Assembly: GCA_945863885.1 (NCBI GenBank)
Contig: CAMAZY010000011.1
Coordinates: 1 to 64,000 of the forward strand
DNA: 64,000 bases
DNA from: an uncultured Clostridia bacterium
GTDB lineage: Bacteria; Bacillota; Clostridia; Oscillospirales; Acutalibacteraceae
Direction of reading: 5' to 3'
The translations under genes were made by a program, and so were the position numbers. How positions within the stretch are numbered: the stretch's first letter is position 1; each line of letters begins with the position of its first letter. Shown piece by piece: positions 1 through 7,116 of this stretch. Under the pieces are notes generated by a model. That model saw only the letters and a program-made list of their open reading frames with translations. It ran no database searches and was not told the DNA's origin.

Positions 1-475
1 TGCTCGAAAAAGCCCCTTATGAATCGTGTGTTGTTCATTAGGAATCAGCAGAAATACACTGTAATATGTTGTTGAAGTTTTCGACTTCTTGACCTCGGTC
101 GGGAGAAAATTAACTCAAAAATGTAAGAAAACAACAATATATTATAGGTGTTTTTCAAGGCTTGCTCGAAAAAGCCCCTTATGAATCGTGTGTTGTTCAT
201 TAGGAATCAGCAGAAATACACTGTAATATGTTGTTGAAGTTTTCGACTTCTTGACCTCGGTCGGGAGAAAATTAACTCAAAAATGTAAGAAAACAACAAT
301 ATATTATAGGTGTTTTTCAAGGCTTGCTTCAAAAAGCACCTGTGAATCGTGCAATATTCACATCGAAACAGAAGTTCACTGCGATATGTTGTTAGAAACC
401 TTTTGCAAAAACAAGTCGGAAATAATGAAAAACTGTGTCAATGAATAACAATATTTGTCGGTGATCTTTGGGAGC
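1..475. repeat. 162-bp tandem direct repeats (about 2.9 units), iteron-like
   Basis: Units begin at positions 1, 163 and 325 (period 162). Units 1 and 2 appear identical; the third is clearly degenerate but keeps the TGCT-start, the GTTCACTGCGATATGTTGTT-like block and the AACAATAT end. No convincing reading frame runs through them. They lie just upstream of a DUF927 helicase-like gene, so a replication or transfer origin of the integrative element is possible; that role is inferred. The array may continue left of the window. Confidence 0.8.
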
Positions 476-583
476 ATGGGTATGAGGAAAACAGATTTTG
501 CTAAAAAAATCCCCCTCGATTCCGTGATTGCAAAAAAATTTTTTATGCAATTTTCAGTGAATAATATGAATATTTGGAACGGG

Positions 584-602
584 CTAACACTTGCAAGGTG
601 TT
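584..602. repeat. short palindrome TAACAC-N7-GTGTTA
   Basis: A 6-bp inverted repeat around TTGCAAG between the tandem repeats and the DUF927 promoter. It could be a protein-binding site of the element; no further evidence. Confidence 0.3.
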
Positions 603-685
603 ACCTACGCGTTACCCGACTTTCCCCCTATTCATAAGGCTTTGCGAGGTTTTTGCATACTGGATTTTGAGCAAAAATCAGGGGG

Positions 686-714
686 TTGACAAATGCATAA
701 ACATCCTGTATAGT
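686..714 (+). promoter_or_regulatory. sigma-A-type promoter of the DUF927 gene
   Basis: TTGACA at 686-691, a 17-bp spacer and TATAGT at 709-714. It lies about 70 bp upstream of the chosen start of the DUF927 gene. Confidence 0.7.
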
Positions 715-717
715 TCA

Positions 718-761
718 TTTGCAAGCCATCCGAAACGCTTTCATGACAGATGGTTTGCAAA
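718..761 (+). promoter_or_regulatory. inverted repeat in the DUF927 leader
   Basis: Arms TTTGCAAGCCATC (718-730) and GATGGTTTGCAAA (749-761) pair with one bulge and start right after the -10 box. It may be an operator or a leader hairpin; there is no T tract, so it is not a terminator. Confidence 0.5.
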
Positions 762-786
762 TCAAAAAATAAAGGAGTTGATGCTT

Positions 787-2637
787 ATGCCAAACAATAA
801 GCAAATCTCAAAGTCAGGAAAGCAAAAAACCAAATCCCGTACGATTCGTAACCTTTTCATTCCGGTATCTATTTCCAAAGAAAAGTTTGAAGCGTATGAC
901 AAGCAAAACCAAAACGGGTACTTTGAAAAGAATAACATCTTTTGCTCGTTGATGGCTAACTACGATTATGACGAACCGGTTTACAGTTACGTCCGCTTAT
1001 GTACGAAGTTTAAAATCGTAAGCCGGTATTGTTACGGTGAAAACCAAGAATTTGTAGACGTCCATTTTTTTGATAGGTACGGAGAGAAGAACGAAGTCAA
1101 AAAGCTTTCAGTAGAATACTTTTCTCCCAGAAATTTGGAAAGGTTGAAACGGTATGGCTTTATTTACAACTCGAACAAGATAAACGAAGTTGTAAATCTG
1201 CTTAACAGTGCTTATTCCGGAAAGAAGAAAATAACAGTCGATGTTCATCCCGGTTGGCATTTTTCGTCGCACAATACATTAAAGTTCTGCGGATATCAGC
1301 ACAGAACCTATAAAGGCGATACTGTTCTTGAAGTCTCCAAAGCATCTTCTTTGAAGCATTGCCTGAAGCTGACAGAATGTGTTGTAAAATGTCCGTTCAA
1401 AAAAGCAAAGATGACGTGCTTATACATGAACGAATGTGATGAATACAACAAAATGCTAACGAACGGAACGACAACGCTGTTTGAACATAGGACTGTTATT
1501 AACAGACTAATCAAAGACTCATTGCCGGCGCAAATGATTGTCGCAGTCAGTCTTTCGGCGGCGTTATACGGATATCTGAATATGGCAAATGTTGCAGAAC
1601 TTGATTCGCCTTTATTTCATCTTTACGGCGACAGCAGTAAAGGGAAAACCACGGCACTGATTCTTGCCGCTTCAATGTGGGGTAAGCCGACACAAGGTAA
1701 CGGTCTTCTGCACTCATGGAATGCAACGCCATCAAAAATCCTTGAAAATCTATCCGACAATAACGGCGTACTCTTTACCTTAAACGAGTTTGGCTCAAGA
1801 GTTTCGAACACGGATTTTTCAAACCTTGTCTACTGTATTGCAGATGGTTCCGGTAAAGACAGAATGTATAATAAGAATCAGACTGTCAGTACATGGCACA
1901 CTGTCTTGTTGTCCTGCGGCGAAAACTCGCTTGTTGATATGCTCGACGGAAACAAAGGGCTACATGCACGGGTGTTTGAGTTTTTCAATCTTGACATTAC
2001 CTTGTCCGCTTCTCATGCAGACGAAATAAAGCACCTTTGTAAAAACATATACGGTGCAATCGGTTGCGCTTTTGTAACTTATCTTCTCAATCACAAGGCG
2101 CAGACAGAAGACGAATTTCGCAGCTTTCGTAAGGCAATTTCAAGACGGGTGAAAAAACTGTCTGCAATCAGTGCGCGAGTAGCGGAACATATTGCGGTGG
2201 TTGCTCTTTCCGCAGAAATAGCACATCGTCTCGGTTTGAACATCTCTTTCACAAAAGTCAGAGAAATGCTGATTGACAATCATATGCAAGCCGTAAAGAG
2301 CTTACCTTCTGTCGTGTCAAATCATGATAAGCTCATGTCCTATGTTTCAAGAAATGGTTCCCGTTTCCCACGAGCAAGCCTATACGGTTTCAACAATGAC
2401 GGTTATGTGACACCGGAGCAAGTGGTTTTCGTCGATTCGGCTTTTGATGATATGTGCAAGAAGCTCAATATCGACAAAGGCTTATTTTTGAGCGAACTCA
2501 AAAGCAACGGTTATCTTGACTGTCCGCCGGATAGATACTACAAAAAGAAATCCGTCGGTGGAATAAAGTGCAAATGCTATGTTGTCAACAAGGTTTCTAA
2601 ACCCGACAGTCAACCGGCAATAAAAAGAGCAATATGA
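787..2637 (+). CDS. DUF927 domain helicase/primase-like protein of an integrative element
   Basis: A 616-residue protein. A Walker A motif GDSSKGKTT lies near residues 280-288, followed by the DUF927 pattern (LHSWNATPSKILENL, FTLNEFGSR, LVYCIADGSGKDRM, WHTVLLSCGE). Family members are P-loop ATPases found in ICEs, satellites and phage-like islands and are thought to act in element replication as helicases. The start at ATG 787 has AAAGGAG nine bases upstream; ATG 781 is only three bases from the same site. An open frame extends upstream to 574 but overlaps the promoter. The integrase follows 60 bp downstream, and the 162-bp repeats precede it. The biochemical role is family-based. Confidence 0.85.
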   Translation: MPNNKQISKSGKQKTKSRTIRNLFIPVSISKEKFEAYDKQNQNGYFEKNNIFCSLMANYDYDEPVYSYVRLCTKFKIVSRYCYGENQEFVDVHFFDRYGEKNEVKKLSVEYFSPRNLERLKRYGFIYNSNKINEVVNLLNSAYSGKKKITVDVHPGWHFSSHNTLKFCGYQHRTYKGDTVLEVSKASSLKHCLKLTECVVKCPFKKAKMTCLYMNECDEYNKMLTNGTTTLFEHRTVINRLIKDSLPAQMIVAVSLSAALYGYLNMANVAELDSPLFHLYGDSSKGKTTALILAASMWGKPTQGNGLLHSWNATPSKILENLSDNNGVLFTLNEFGSRVSNTDFSNLVYCIADGSGKDRMYNKNQTVSTWHTVLLSCGENSLVDMLDGNKGLHARVFEFFNLDITLSASHADEIKHLCKNIYGAIGCAFVTYLLNHKAQTEDEFRSFRKAISRRVKKLSAISARVAEHIAVVALSAEIAHRLGLNISFTKVREMLIDNHMQAVKSLPSVVSNHDKLMSYVSRNGSRFPRASLYGFNNDGYVTPEQVVFVDSAFDDMCKKLNIDKGLFLSELKSNGYLDCPPDRYYKKKSVGGIKCKCYVVNKVSKPDSQPAIKRAI

Positions 2638-2649
2638 CAAATATTTCAG

Positions 2650-2697
2650 AAAGGAGGAGGCGTACTTCCGTCCATTCTGAAGTACGCCAACAAACAT
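2650..2697 (+). promoter_or_regulatory. Shine-Dalgarno separated from the integrase start by a perfect hairpin
   Basis: AAAGGAGGAGG lies at 2650-2660, almost 40 bases before the ATG at 2698. Between them GGCGTACTTC (2659-2668) and GAAGTACGCC (2679-2688) form a perfect 10-bp stem. Folding would bring the ribosome site to normal distance and partly occlude it. No start codon follows the site directly. Confidence 0.6.
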
Positions 2698-3831
2698 ATG
2701 AGCTCAATTAGAAAAAGACTTAGCCAAAAAACAAACAAAGTAACCTATCAGGTCGTCCTCGAGGTCGGCAAAGATGCAAACGGCAAACGTATGCATGAAT
2801 ACCGTACCTTTTCAAACAAAAAGGATGCCGAGTTGTTCTTGAAAGAATCGGACATTCACCTGAATCACGGTTCCTTTGTTCAAACAAGCAAAGTAACTGT
2901 CAAAGATGTTGCCGAGATGTGGTTAACCTATATAGAAGGTAAAAACCGCAAAAGCAACACTTTGAGAGGATATAAGGTTAATGTAAACAACCATATTATC
3001 CCCTCGATCGGAGACATAAAGATTCAGAAGCTGACTTCCTATCACATCAATGATATGATATCAGAAATGCAGAAAGAAGAATTGTCGGCAACGACGATAA
3101 GATATGTCGCAACAAATCTTCAGCAAATTCTGAAGTTTGCTGTCAACCGACAGATACTTTGGAAATCGCCATATATCGACATTGACCTTCCACCGTTGAT
3201 TCCGTACCAATGTAAACCGTACAGCATCGAAGAATTAAGACAGCTGTTACAGGCTTCCAAGAATACGGAGTTCGAATACATTGTTCGAATAGCGGCGGAA
3301 ACCGGAGTCAGAATCGGTGAGCTTCTTGCTTTGAAGTGGTCTGATGTAGACTTCAAGAACAACATGATAACCATACACGGTACTGTTGTCTATACAAAAG
3401 GCAAGGGCTGTATAATAACCTCTCCCAAGTCACTGAAAAGCAACAGAACCATTCCGGTCACATCGAAACTGATTGATGACCTGAAAAGGTTGAAACTAAC
3501 CGAAGGAAAACGCTTGAAGGCTTTCAAGAAAGGAAGCCGCATTGAGGATAAAACAATTATCCACAACAACAAGTGGACGCTTTGTATTCCAAGCGAGGTT
3601 TCCATTAGGTTTTCTCGGTTCTTAAAAGAAAACGGTTTGAGAAAAATCCGTTTTCATGATCTGAGACATACTCATGCGTCATTACTTGTCAACGAATATG
3701 GTATGAATGTAACAGCTGTCCGGGATCGTCTCGGTCATAGCCGGGCTTCTACAACGATGAACTGCTATATCAGCGGAACATCAAAGCAACAACTCAGTGG
3801 AGTTGAGAAGCTCATGGAAGATATAATCTGA
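2698..3831 (+). CDS. int: site-specific tyrosine recombinase (integrase)
   Basis: A 377-residue phage/ICE-type integrase. The N-terminus resembles the arm-binding domain (residues about 1-55), then a SAM-like core-binding domain (about 65-155), then the catalytic domain. Catalytic residues are visible: Arg in ETGVRIGELL (about 205), His and Arg in FHDLRHTHAS (about 320-323), His in LGHSRAS (about 345) and the nucleophile Tyr in MNCYISG (about 355). It lies about 800 bp from the 3' end of tRNA-Ser with an excisionase-like gene in between, the usual order at the end of a tRNA-integrating element. It would catalyse integration and excision. The start is ATG 2698, with the unusual leader hairpin described separately. 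Confidence 0.93.
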   Translation: MSSIRKRLSQKTNKVTYQVVLEVGKDANGKRMHEYRTFSNKKDAELFLKESDIHLNHGSFVQTSKVTVKDVAEMWLTYIEGKNRKSNTLRGYKVNVNNHIIPSIGDIKIQKLTSYHINDMISEMQKEELSATTIRYVATNLQQILKFAVNRQILWKSPYIDIDLPPLIPYQCKPYSIEELRQLLQASKNTEFEYIVRIAAETGVRIGELLALKWSDVDFKNNMITIHGTVVYTKGKGCIITSPKSLKSNRTIPVTSKLIDDLKRLKLTEGKRLKAFKKGSRIEDKTIIHNNKWTLCIPSEVSIRFSRFLKENGLRKIRFHDLRHTHASLLVNEYGMNVTAVRDRLGHSRASTTMNCYISGTSKQQLSGVEKLMEDII

Positions 3832-4007
3832 AGAAAGAAGCTGTCAAAGTGCAGTGATATAAATTGTGTGTATTAAGAAAAAGTTTAAATTATGGCTTCT
3901 ATGTAAGTCAGATATATGTATAAGTATAATAAGAAAAATAATTAAATTAGAAATTTATGCTTCCCTGTGAAGCTACCATATATGAATGAAAAGAATAAAC
4001 GATTTAA

Positions 4008-4047
4008 TCCCTCTTGCACCGAGTTTGAAAGCAAGAGGGAATTTTTT
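4008..4047 (+). terminator. rho-independent terminator downstream of int
   Basis: CCCTCTTGC (4009-4017) pairs with GCAAGAGGG (4031-4039), followed by AATTTTTT. The stretch 3832-4007 before it is AT-rich and holds no recognisable gene. Confidence 0.75.
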
Positions 4048-4125
4048 ATCGTACGCACAAAGGCAGTTAACGCCTTTTCCCGTTAAAAACCCGTCCGTTT
4101 TCCGCCCAAAACCCGTTACTTGACC

Positions 4126-4169
4126 GGCACGAAAATCCCGGTTCATTCGATACTTTCGTGCCTTTTTTT
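4126..4169 (+). terminator. terminator-like hairpin
   Basis: GGCACGAAA (4126-4134) and TTTCGTGCC (4154-4162) form a 9-bp stem followed by seven T. No gene on the plus strand ends just before it. Confidence 0.5.
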
Positions 4170-4208
4170 CGGAAAACCCGTCTGTTTTCAAAAAGGGGTG
4201 TGTAATAT

Positions 4209-4247
4209 AGAAAAGAACGAGATATGAACCGTTTTGGCTCATATCTC
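4209..4247 (-). terminator. terminator of the excisionase-like gene
   Basis: On the minus strand, stem arms 4239-4247 and 4219-4227 (GAGATATGA / TCATATCTC) are followed by a T-rich run. It begins seven bases after the stop codon of the minus-strand gene ending at 4254. Confidence 0.65.
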
Positions 4248-4253
4248 ACTTTT

Positions 4254-4433
4254 TCATCGGCTGTTTTCATTGAACCATGTTTCAAGCTCTTTCCTCGGAA
4301 CATAGATTCTTCCGCCTATTTTGGTGTATCTGAGGTTGTTGACAACAAATTCCCTGATTTTCTTCTTCGACATCGGAAGAAACTCTCTTTCAATGTCGTC
4401 AACGCTCATGTATGCCCTTTTCAGCTCTGCCAT
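4254..4433 (-). CDS. xis: excisionase-like small helix-turn-helix protein
   Basis: A 59-residue reading frame too short for most gene callers. It starts MAELKRAYMSVDDIEREF, continues with a central MSKKKIREFV helix and GRIYVPRKELETWF near the C-terminus, the pattern of MerR-like excisionase/DNA-binding domains (recognition helix plus wing, with a Trp near the end). AAAGGA lies about 11 bases upstream of the ATG at 4433. It is convergent with the integrase and lies between it and tRNA-Ser. As directionality factor it would bias the integrase to excision; this is inferred from fold and position. Confidence 0.75.
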   Translation of the reverse strand: MAELKRAYMSVDDIEREFLPMSKKKIREFVVNNLRYTKIGGRIYVPRKELETWFNENSR

Positions 4434-4603
4434 ACCATCAATCCTTTCATTTTATGTTGCTAATGGATTGTTCGTTATTTTCGGGCTAAAAACGGCAAAA
4501 AACGCTGTGTAGGCAAAAAGGGCTTATTTTATGCGCTTAAAATATCCTCTGAATTTCGTCGGCGAAACGTCGGCAAGAGGGTAAAAAAACGATAATTAAA
4601 ACG

Positions 4604-4640
4604 CAAAAAAACAAGGGCTTTCAATCGCTTGAAAACCCTT
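4604..4640 (-). terminator. terminator of tRNA-Ser
   Basis: On the minus strand AAGGGTTTTCAA (4640-4629) pairs with TTGAAAGCCCTT (4624-4613) around a GCGA loop, followed by seven T. It starts ten bases after the encoded CCA. Confidence 0.85.
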
Positions 4641-4649
4641 ATTCATTCA

Positions 4650-4742
4650 TGGCGGAGAGCATGGGATTCGAACCCACGAAGCCGTTGTTGCGACTTACAC
4701 GATTTCCAATCGTGCTCCTTCGACCAGCTCGGACAACTCTCC
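4650..4742 (-). tRNA. tRNA-Ser (anticodon GGA)
   Basis: A 93-nt class II tRNA on the minus strand. The acceptor GGAGAGT pairs with GCTCTCC, followed by discriminator G and an encoded CCA (4652-4650). The anticodon stem CACGA/TCGTG encloses TTGGAAA, giving anticodon GGA for UCC/UCU. A long variable arm and a GTTCGAATC T-loop are present. Its 3' end faces the integrase module at left, making it a plausible attachment site. Confidence 0.95.
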
Positions 4743-4932
4743 GTATCAATCGTGCCTTGCTATTATACATAAGACGAAAGAAAAAATCAAGTCTTTTCTG
4801 AAAGTTCTTTCGGATTTCCGGTCTTTTTCCCGAAAAAGGCAAAACCTTGCGTAAAATGCATTACAGCCGGACAAAGCAAAAATCCTTCTGCTCTTATCCG
4901 GCTGCAACGGGTTGTGAAAAACTGAAAACAAA

Positions 4933-4963
4933 CAAAAAAACATGACCCTGAACCGCTTCAGGG
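4933..4963 (-). terminator. terminator of the FliB-family gene
   Basis: A perfect stem CCCTGAA/TTCAGGG (4946-4952, 4957-4963) is followed, on the minus strand, by a T run at 4940-4934. The gene ends about 200 bp upstream at 5160; the gap between holds no visible gene. Confidence 0.7.
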
Positions 4964-5159
4964 CCATACCGGTTTTCCCCCTTGCACTCCCCCACACTTT
5001 TCCGATGTGACCATTTTATTCCTTCCGTTTCCTGTTTTCAACTGCTTCAATTAAAAACGTATAAACTTTTTTCGTTGAAGCGGTCGGTTTTTCATGTCTG
5101 TACGGCAAAAGCAACACACTTTCATTCTCTTTGGACACTTTTATCCGACCCGGATCGTC

Positions 5160-6077
5160 TTATCTGAACAGCCGTTCCATATTTTCATCGGAGTATTCGA
5201 CTTCGCTTGATAATAACCTTGCCGTTTCTACCGCCAAAAGTAGACCTGTTTCTCCGCTTCTCCTTTTTTCTTCGGCGCACAGCGCTTCAAAAATCCTGAC
5301 CATACCGCTGATTGACAAAATCGCTTTTTGACTTTCAAGATAAGGCGTGTAACGGAAAACAAGATAGACTGCAAACTGCTCAAGTATTGTCTGACCGCAT
5401 TCGTCCGTCCGGTCAATCGTCTTGCCGTCGGTTCCGGCAAGCTTCAAAAGCCTTTGCGTCCACGTTTCGTCGAGCCGTTCAAGACTCAGGAAGATTCCGG
5501 CAAGCTCTTTTATACTCCGGGTGTCTTTGAGGTGACACAAGGCAAGAACGTTTTCCATTCTTTCGTGTACCGGAAACCGTCTGTCCTGTAAAAGACCGGT
5601 CATGCGGCTGCGCAAGTCGAAAAGCGCCCTCTCCTCTTCGGTCAGCGGTTCGGTTTCTCCGTCGTCCGCAAGCGTAAGCAGCTTTACTTTGTCTTTGTTG
5701 CCGAGAATCAGCCCGCCCGCCGCTTCACAGCATAATCCTAAGCCGATTTCTGTCCGGTCGGAATAGTAATTGCGGAATCTCGGGTGGTCGGCGCAAATCT
5801 GACAAAGCGCTCCCTCACCGAATCCGGTTATGAGTGCGCAAAGCCCGTTCTTGTCGAGCATCGGACACCGTTCGTCCTCGCCCTCAAGAATAAAATGCGG
5901 CGTATCATCGTCTGAAATCGAACCGAGAAGCTTCTCCCCCATACTTCCGCCAATGCTTTTATAATAGGTATAGGTGTCGTCGTCAATATCAATCTCCCAC
6001 CCGGCACAGCAGGTGTGTTCGCACTTGTCGGCCTTGCACCGGAAAGCCGGGTAATAATCGGGCGCCACTGTTTTCAT
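5160..6077 (-). CDS. FliB-family (flagellin lysine-N-methylase-like) CxxCxxCC protein
   Basis: A 305-residue protein starting MKTVAPDYYPAFRCKADKCE. The cysteine cluster CKADKCEHTCCAGWEID near residues 13-25, followed by CPMLDKNGLCAL and LCQICADHPRFRNYYS, matches the FliB / YkgJ-type CxxCxxCC family that binds a metal or Fe-S centre. FliB methylates flagellin lysines in enterics, but clostridial homologues occur without flagella and no flagellar gene is seen here, so the substrate is open. ATG 6077 has GGAAG about eight bases upstream; the frame extends to 6248 but overlaps the divergent yfbR-like gene's upstream region. Monocistronic. Confidence 0.75.
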   Translation of the reverse strand: MKTVAPDYYPAFRCKADKCEHTCCAGWEIDIDDDTYTYYKSIGGSMGEKLLGSISDDDTPHFILEGEDERCPMLDKNGLCALITGFGEGALCQICADHPRFRNYYSDRTEIGLGLCCEAAGGLILGNKDKVKLLTLADDGETEPLTEEERALFDLRSRMTGLLQDRRFPVHERMENVLALCHLKDTRSIKELAGIFLSLERLDETWTQRLLKLAGTDGKTIDRTDECGQTILEQFAVYLVFRYTPYLESQKAILSISGMVRIFEALCAEEKRRSGETGLLLAVETARLLSSEVEYSDENMERLFR

Positions 6078-6246
6078 GCTTTCACTTCCGTCATTTTGTT
6101 TACATTTTATTCTATCACAGCATCGAAAAAAAACAAGACCTTTTGCAAGACCTTTTTTCTGTACCGTCAAGTATTGATGAAAAAAGCAAACTATGGTACA
6201 ATCATAACGCAAATCCGAAATGAAAGATAAAGGGAAACTGAAAATC

Positions 6247-6834
6247 ATGAAAAAGAATCATTTTTTTGCCATGCATTCCAGAATGAAATATATCAACCGC
6301 TGGGCGCTGATGAGAAACACCCAAAGCGAAAACATCAGCGAGCACAGCAACGATGTCGCCGCTATTGCCCACGCAATCGCCGTCATCAGAAATGTCCGCT
6401 TCGGCGGAAACGTCAACGCCGAACGGGCGGCTCTTTTCGGGCTGTATCATGATATGCCCGAAATCATTACCGGCGATATGCCCACCCCCGTCAAGTATCA
6501 CAGCCAGGCTATGCGGCAGGAGTTTCAGCAGGTCGAGTCTCTCGCCTGCGAAAGGCTCCTTTCGATGCTTCCCGACGACATGAGACCGTATTATGCGGAC
6601 TGCTTTTTCCCGAAAGAGGAGGACGAAACCCTTTGGAAAATCGTCAAGGCGGCGGACAAAATCTCAGCCCTCATCAAATGCATCGAGGAGCAGAACGCCG
6701 GCAACCGTGAATTTGATGCGGCGATCCGCTCAACCAAAAAGGCGATTGCTGCGCTCGGTCTTCCCGAAGCGGACGCTTTTGTCGAGGACTTTATCCCCTC
6801 GTTCTTCTTAAGTCTTGACGAACAGAACCAATAA
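6247..6834 (+). CDS. yfbR: YfbR-like 5'-deoxynucleotidase (HD domain)
   Basis: A 195-residue protein that follows E. coli YfbR closely: MKKNHFF, MKYINRWALMRN, ENISEHSNDVA (His), GLYHDMPEIITGDMPTPVKY (His-Asp of the HD motif) and the end PSFFLSLDE. YfbR removes phosphate from dNMPs with a divalent metal, feeding nucleotide salvage. ATG 6247 is chosen because it aligns with the E. coli N-terminus; an earlier in-frame ATG at 6220 has no good ribosome site. It diverges from the FliB-family gene. Confidence 0.88.
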   Translation: MKKNHFFAMHSRMKYINRWALMRNTQSENISEHSNDVAAIAHAIAVIRNVRFGGNVNAERAALFGLYHDMPEIITGDMPTPVKYHSQAMRQEFQQVESLACERLLSMLPDDMRPYYADCFFPKEEDETLWKIVKAADKISALIKCIEEQNAGNREFDAAIRSTKKAIAALGLPEADAFVEDFIPSFFLSLDEQNQ

Positions 6835-6892
6835 ACTTTGCTCAGCGGATAAATATTTAACAAATCGTCAAAAACCTTAATGAAATCTTATG

Positions 6893-6921
6893 TTGCTTTT
6901 TTGCTTTTGTTACTGTATAAT
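6893..6921 (+). promoter_or_regulatory. sigma-A-type promoter with a long leader
   Basis: TTGCTT (6893-6898), a 17-bp spacer and TATAAT (6916-6921). The leader to the start at 7117 is about 190 nt and includes a stem CGGCATT/AATGCCG near 7043-7076. A short frame at 6880-7104 overlaps the promoter and is not taken as a gene. Confidence 0.6.
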
Positions 6922-7116
6922 AAAATAACTATCTGGCAAGCTCTAAAAACTCAAGGCGTTTGGCATAGTGCACAAATGATGCCGGATTTTAGGCAAAAAA
7001 CCGCAGGAATACTCTGTGTATTTCAAGGTTTTTTAACGACAAAGACGGCATTAGTTGGGCATTATGATGAATGCCGGGATGTTTTTAGAGGTTGCCATCT
7101 ATAAGGAGTTGTCAAA

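Noticed and set aside
3973..4303. Two minus-strand frames of 78-89 residues between int and xis
   Set aside because: They run across two terminators and overlap the excisionase-like gene in another frame.
4864..4904. Palindrome CAGCCGGA ... TCCGGCTG as terminator
   Set aside because: No T tract on either side and a long loop; the perfect stem at 4946-4963 is the better terminator.
6880..7104. A 74-residue frame upstream of the large membrane protein
   Set aside because: It begins before the promoter -10 box, so it cannot be fully transcribed from it, and has no ribosome site.
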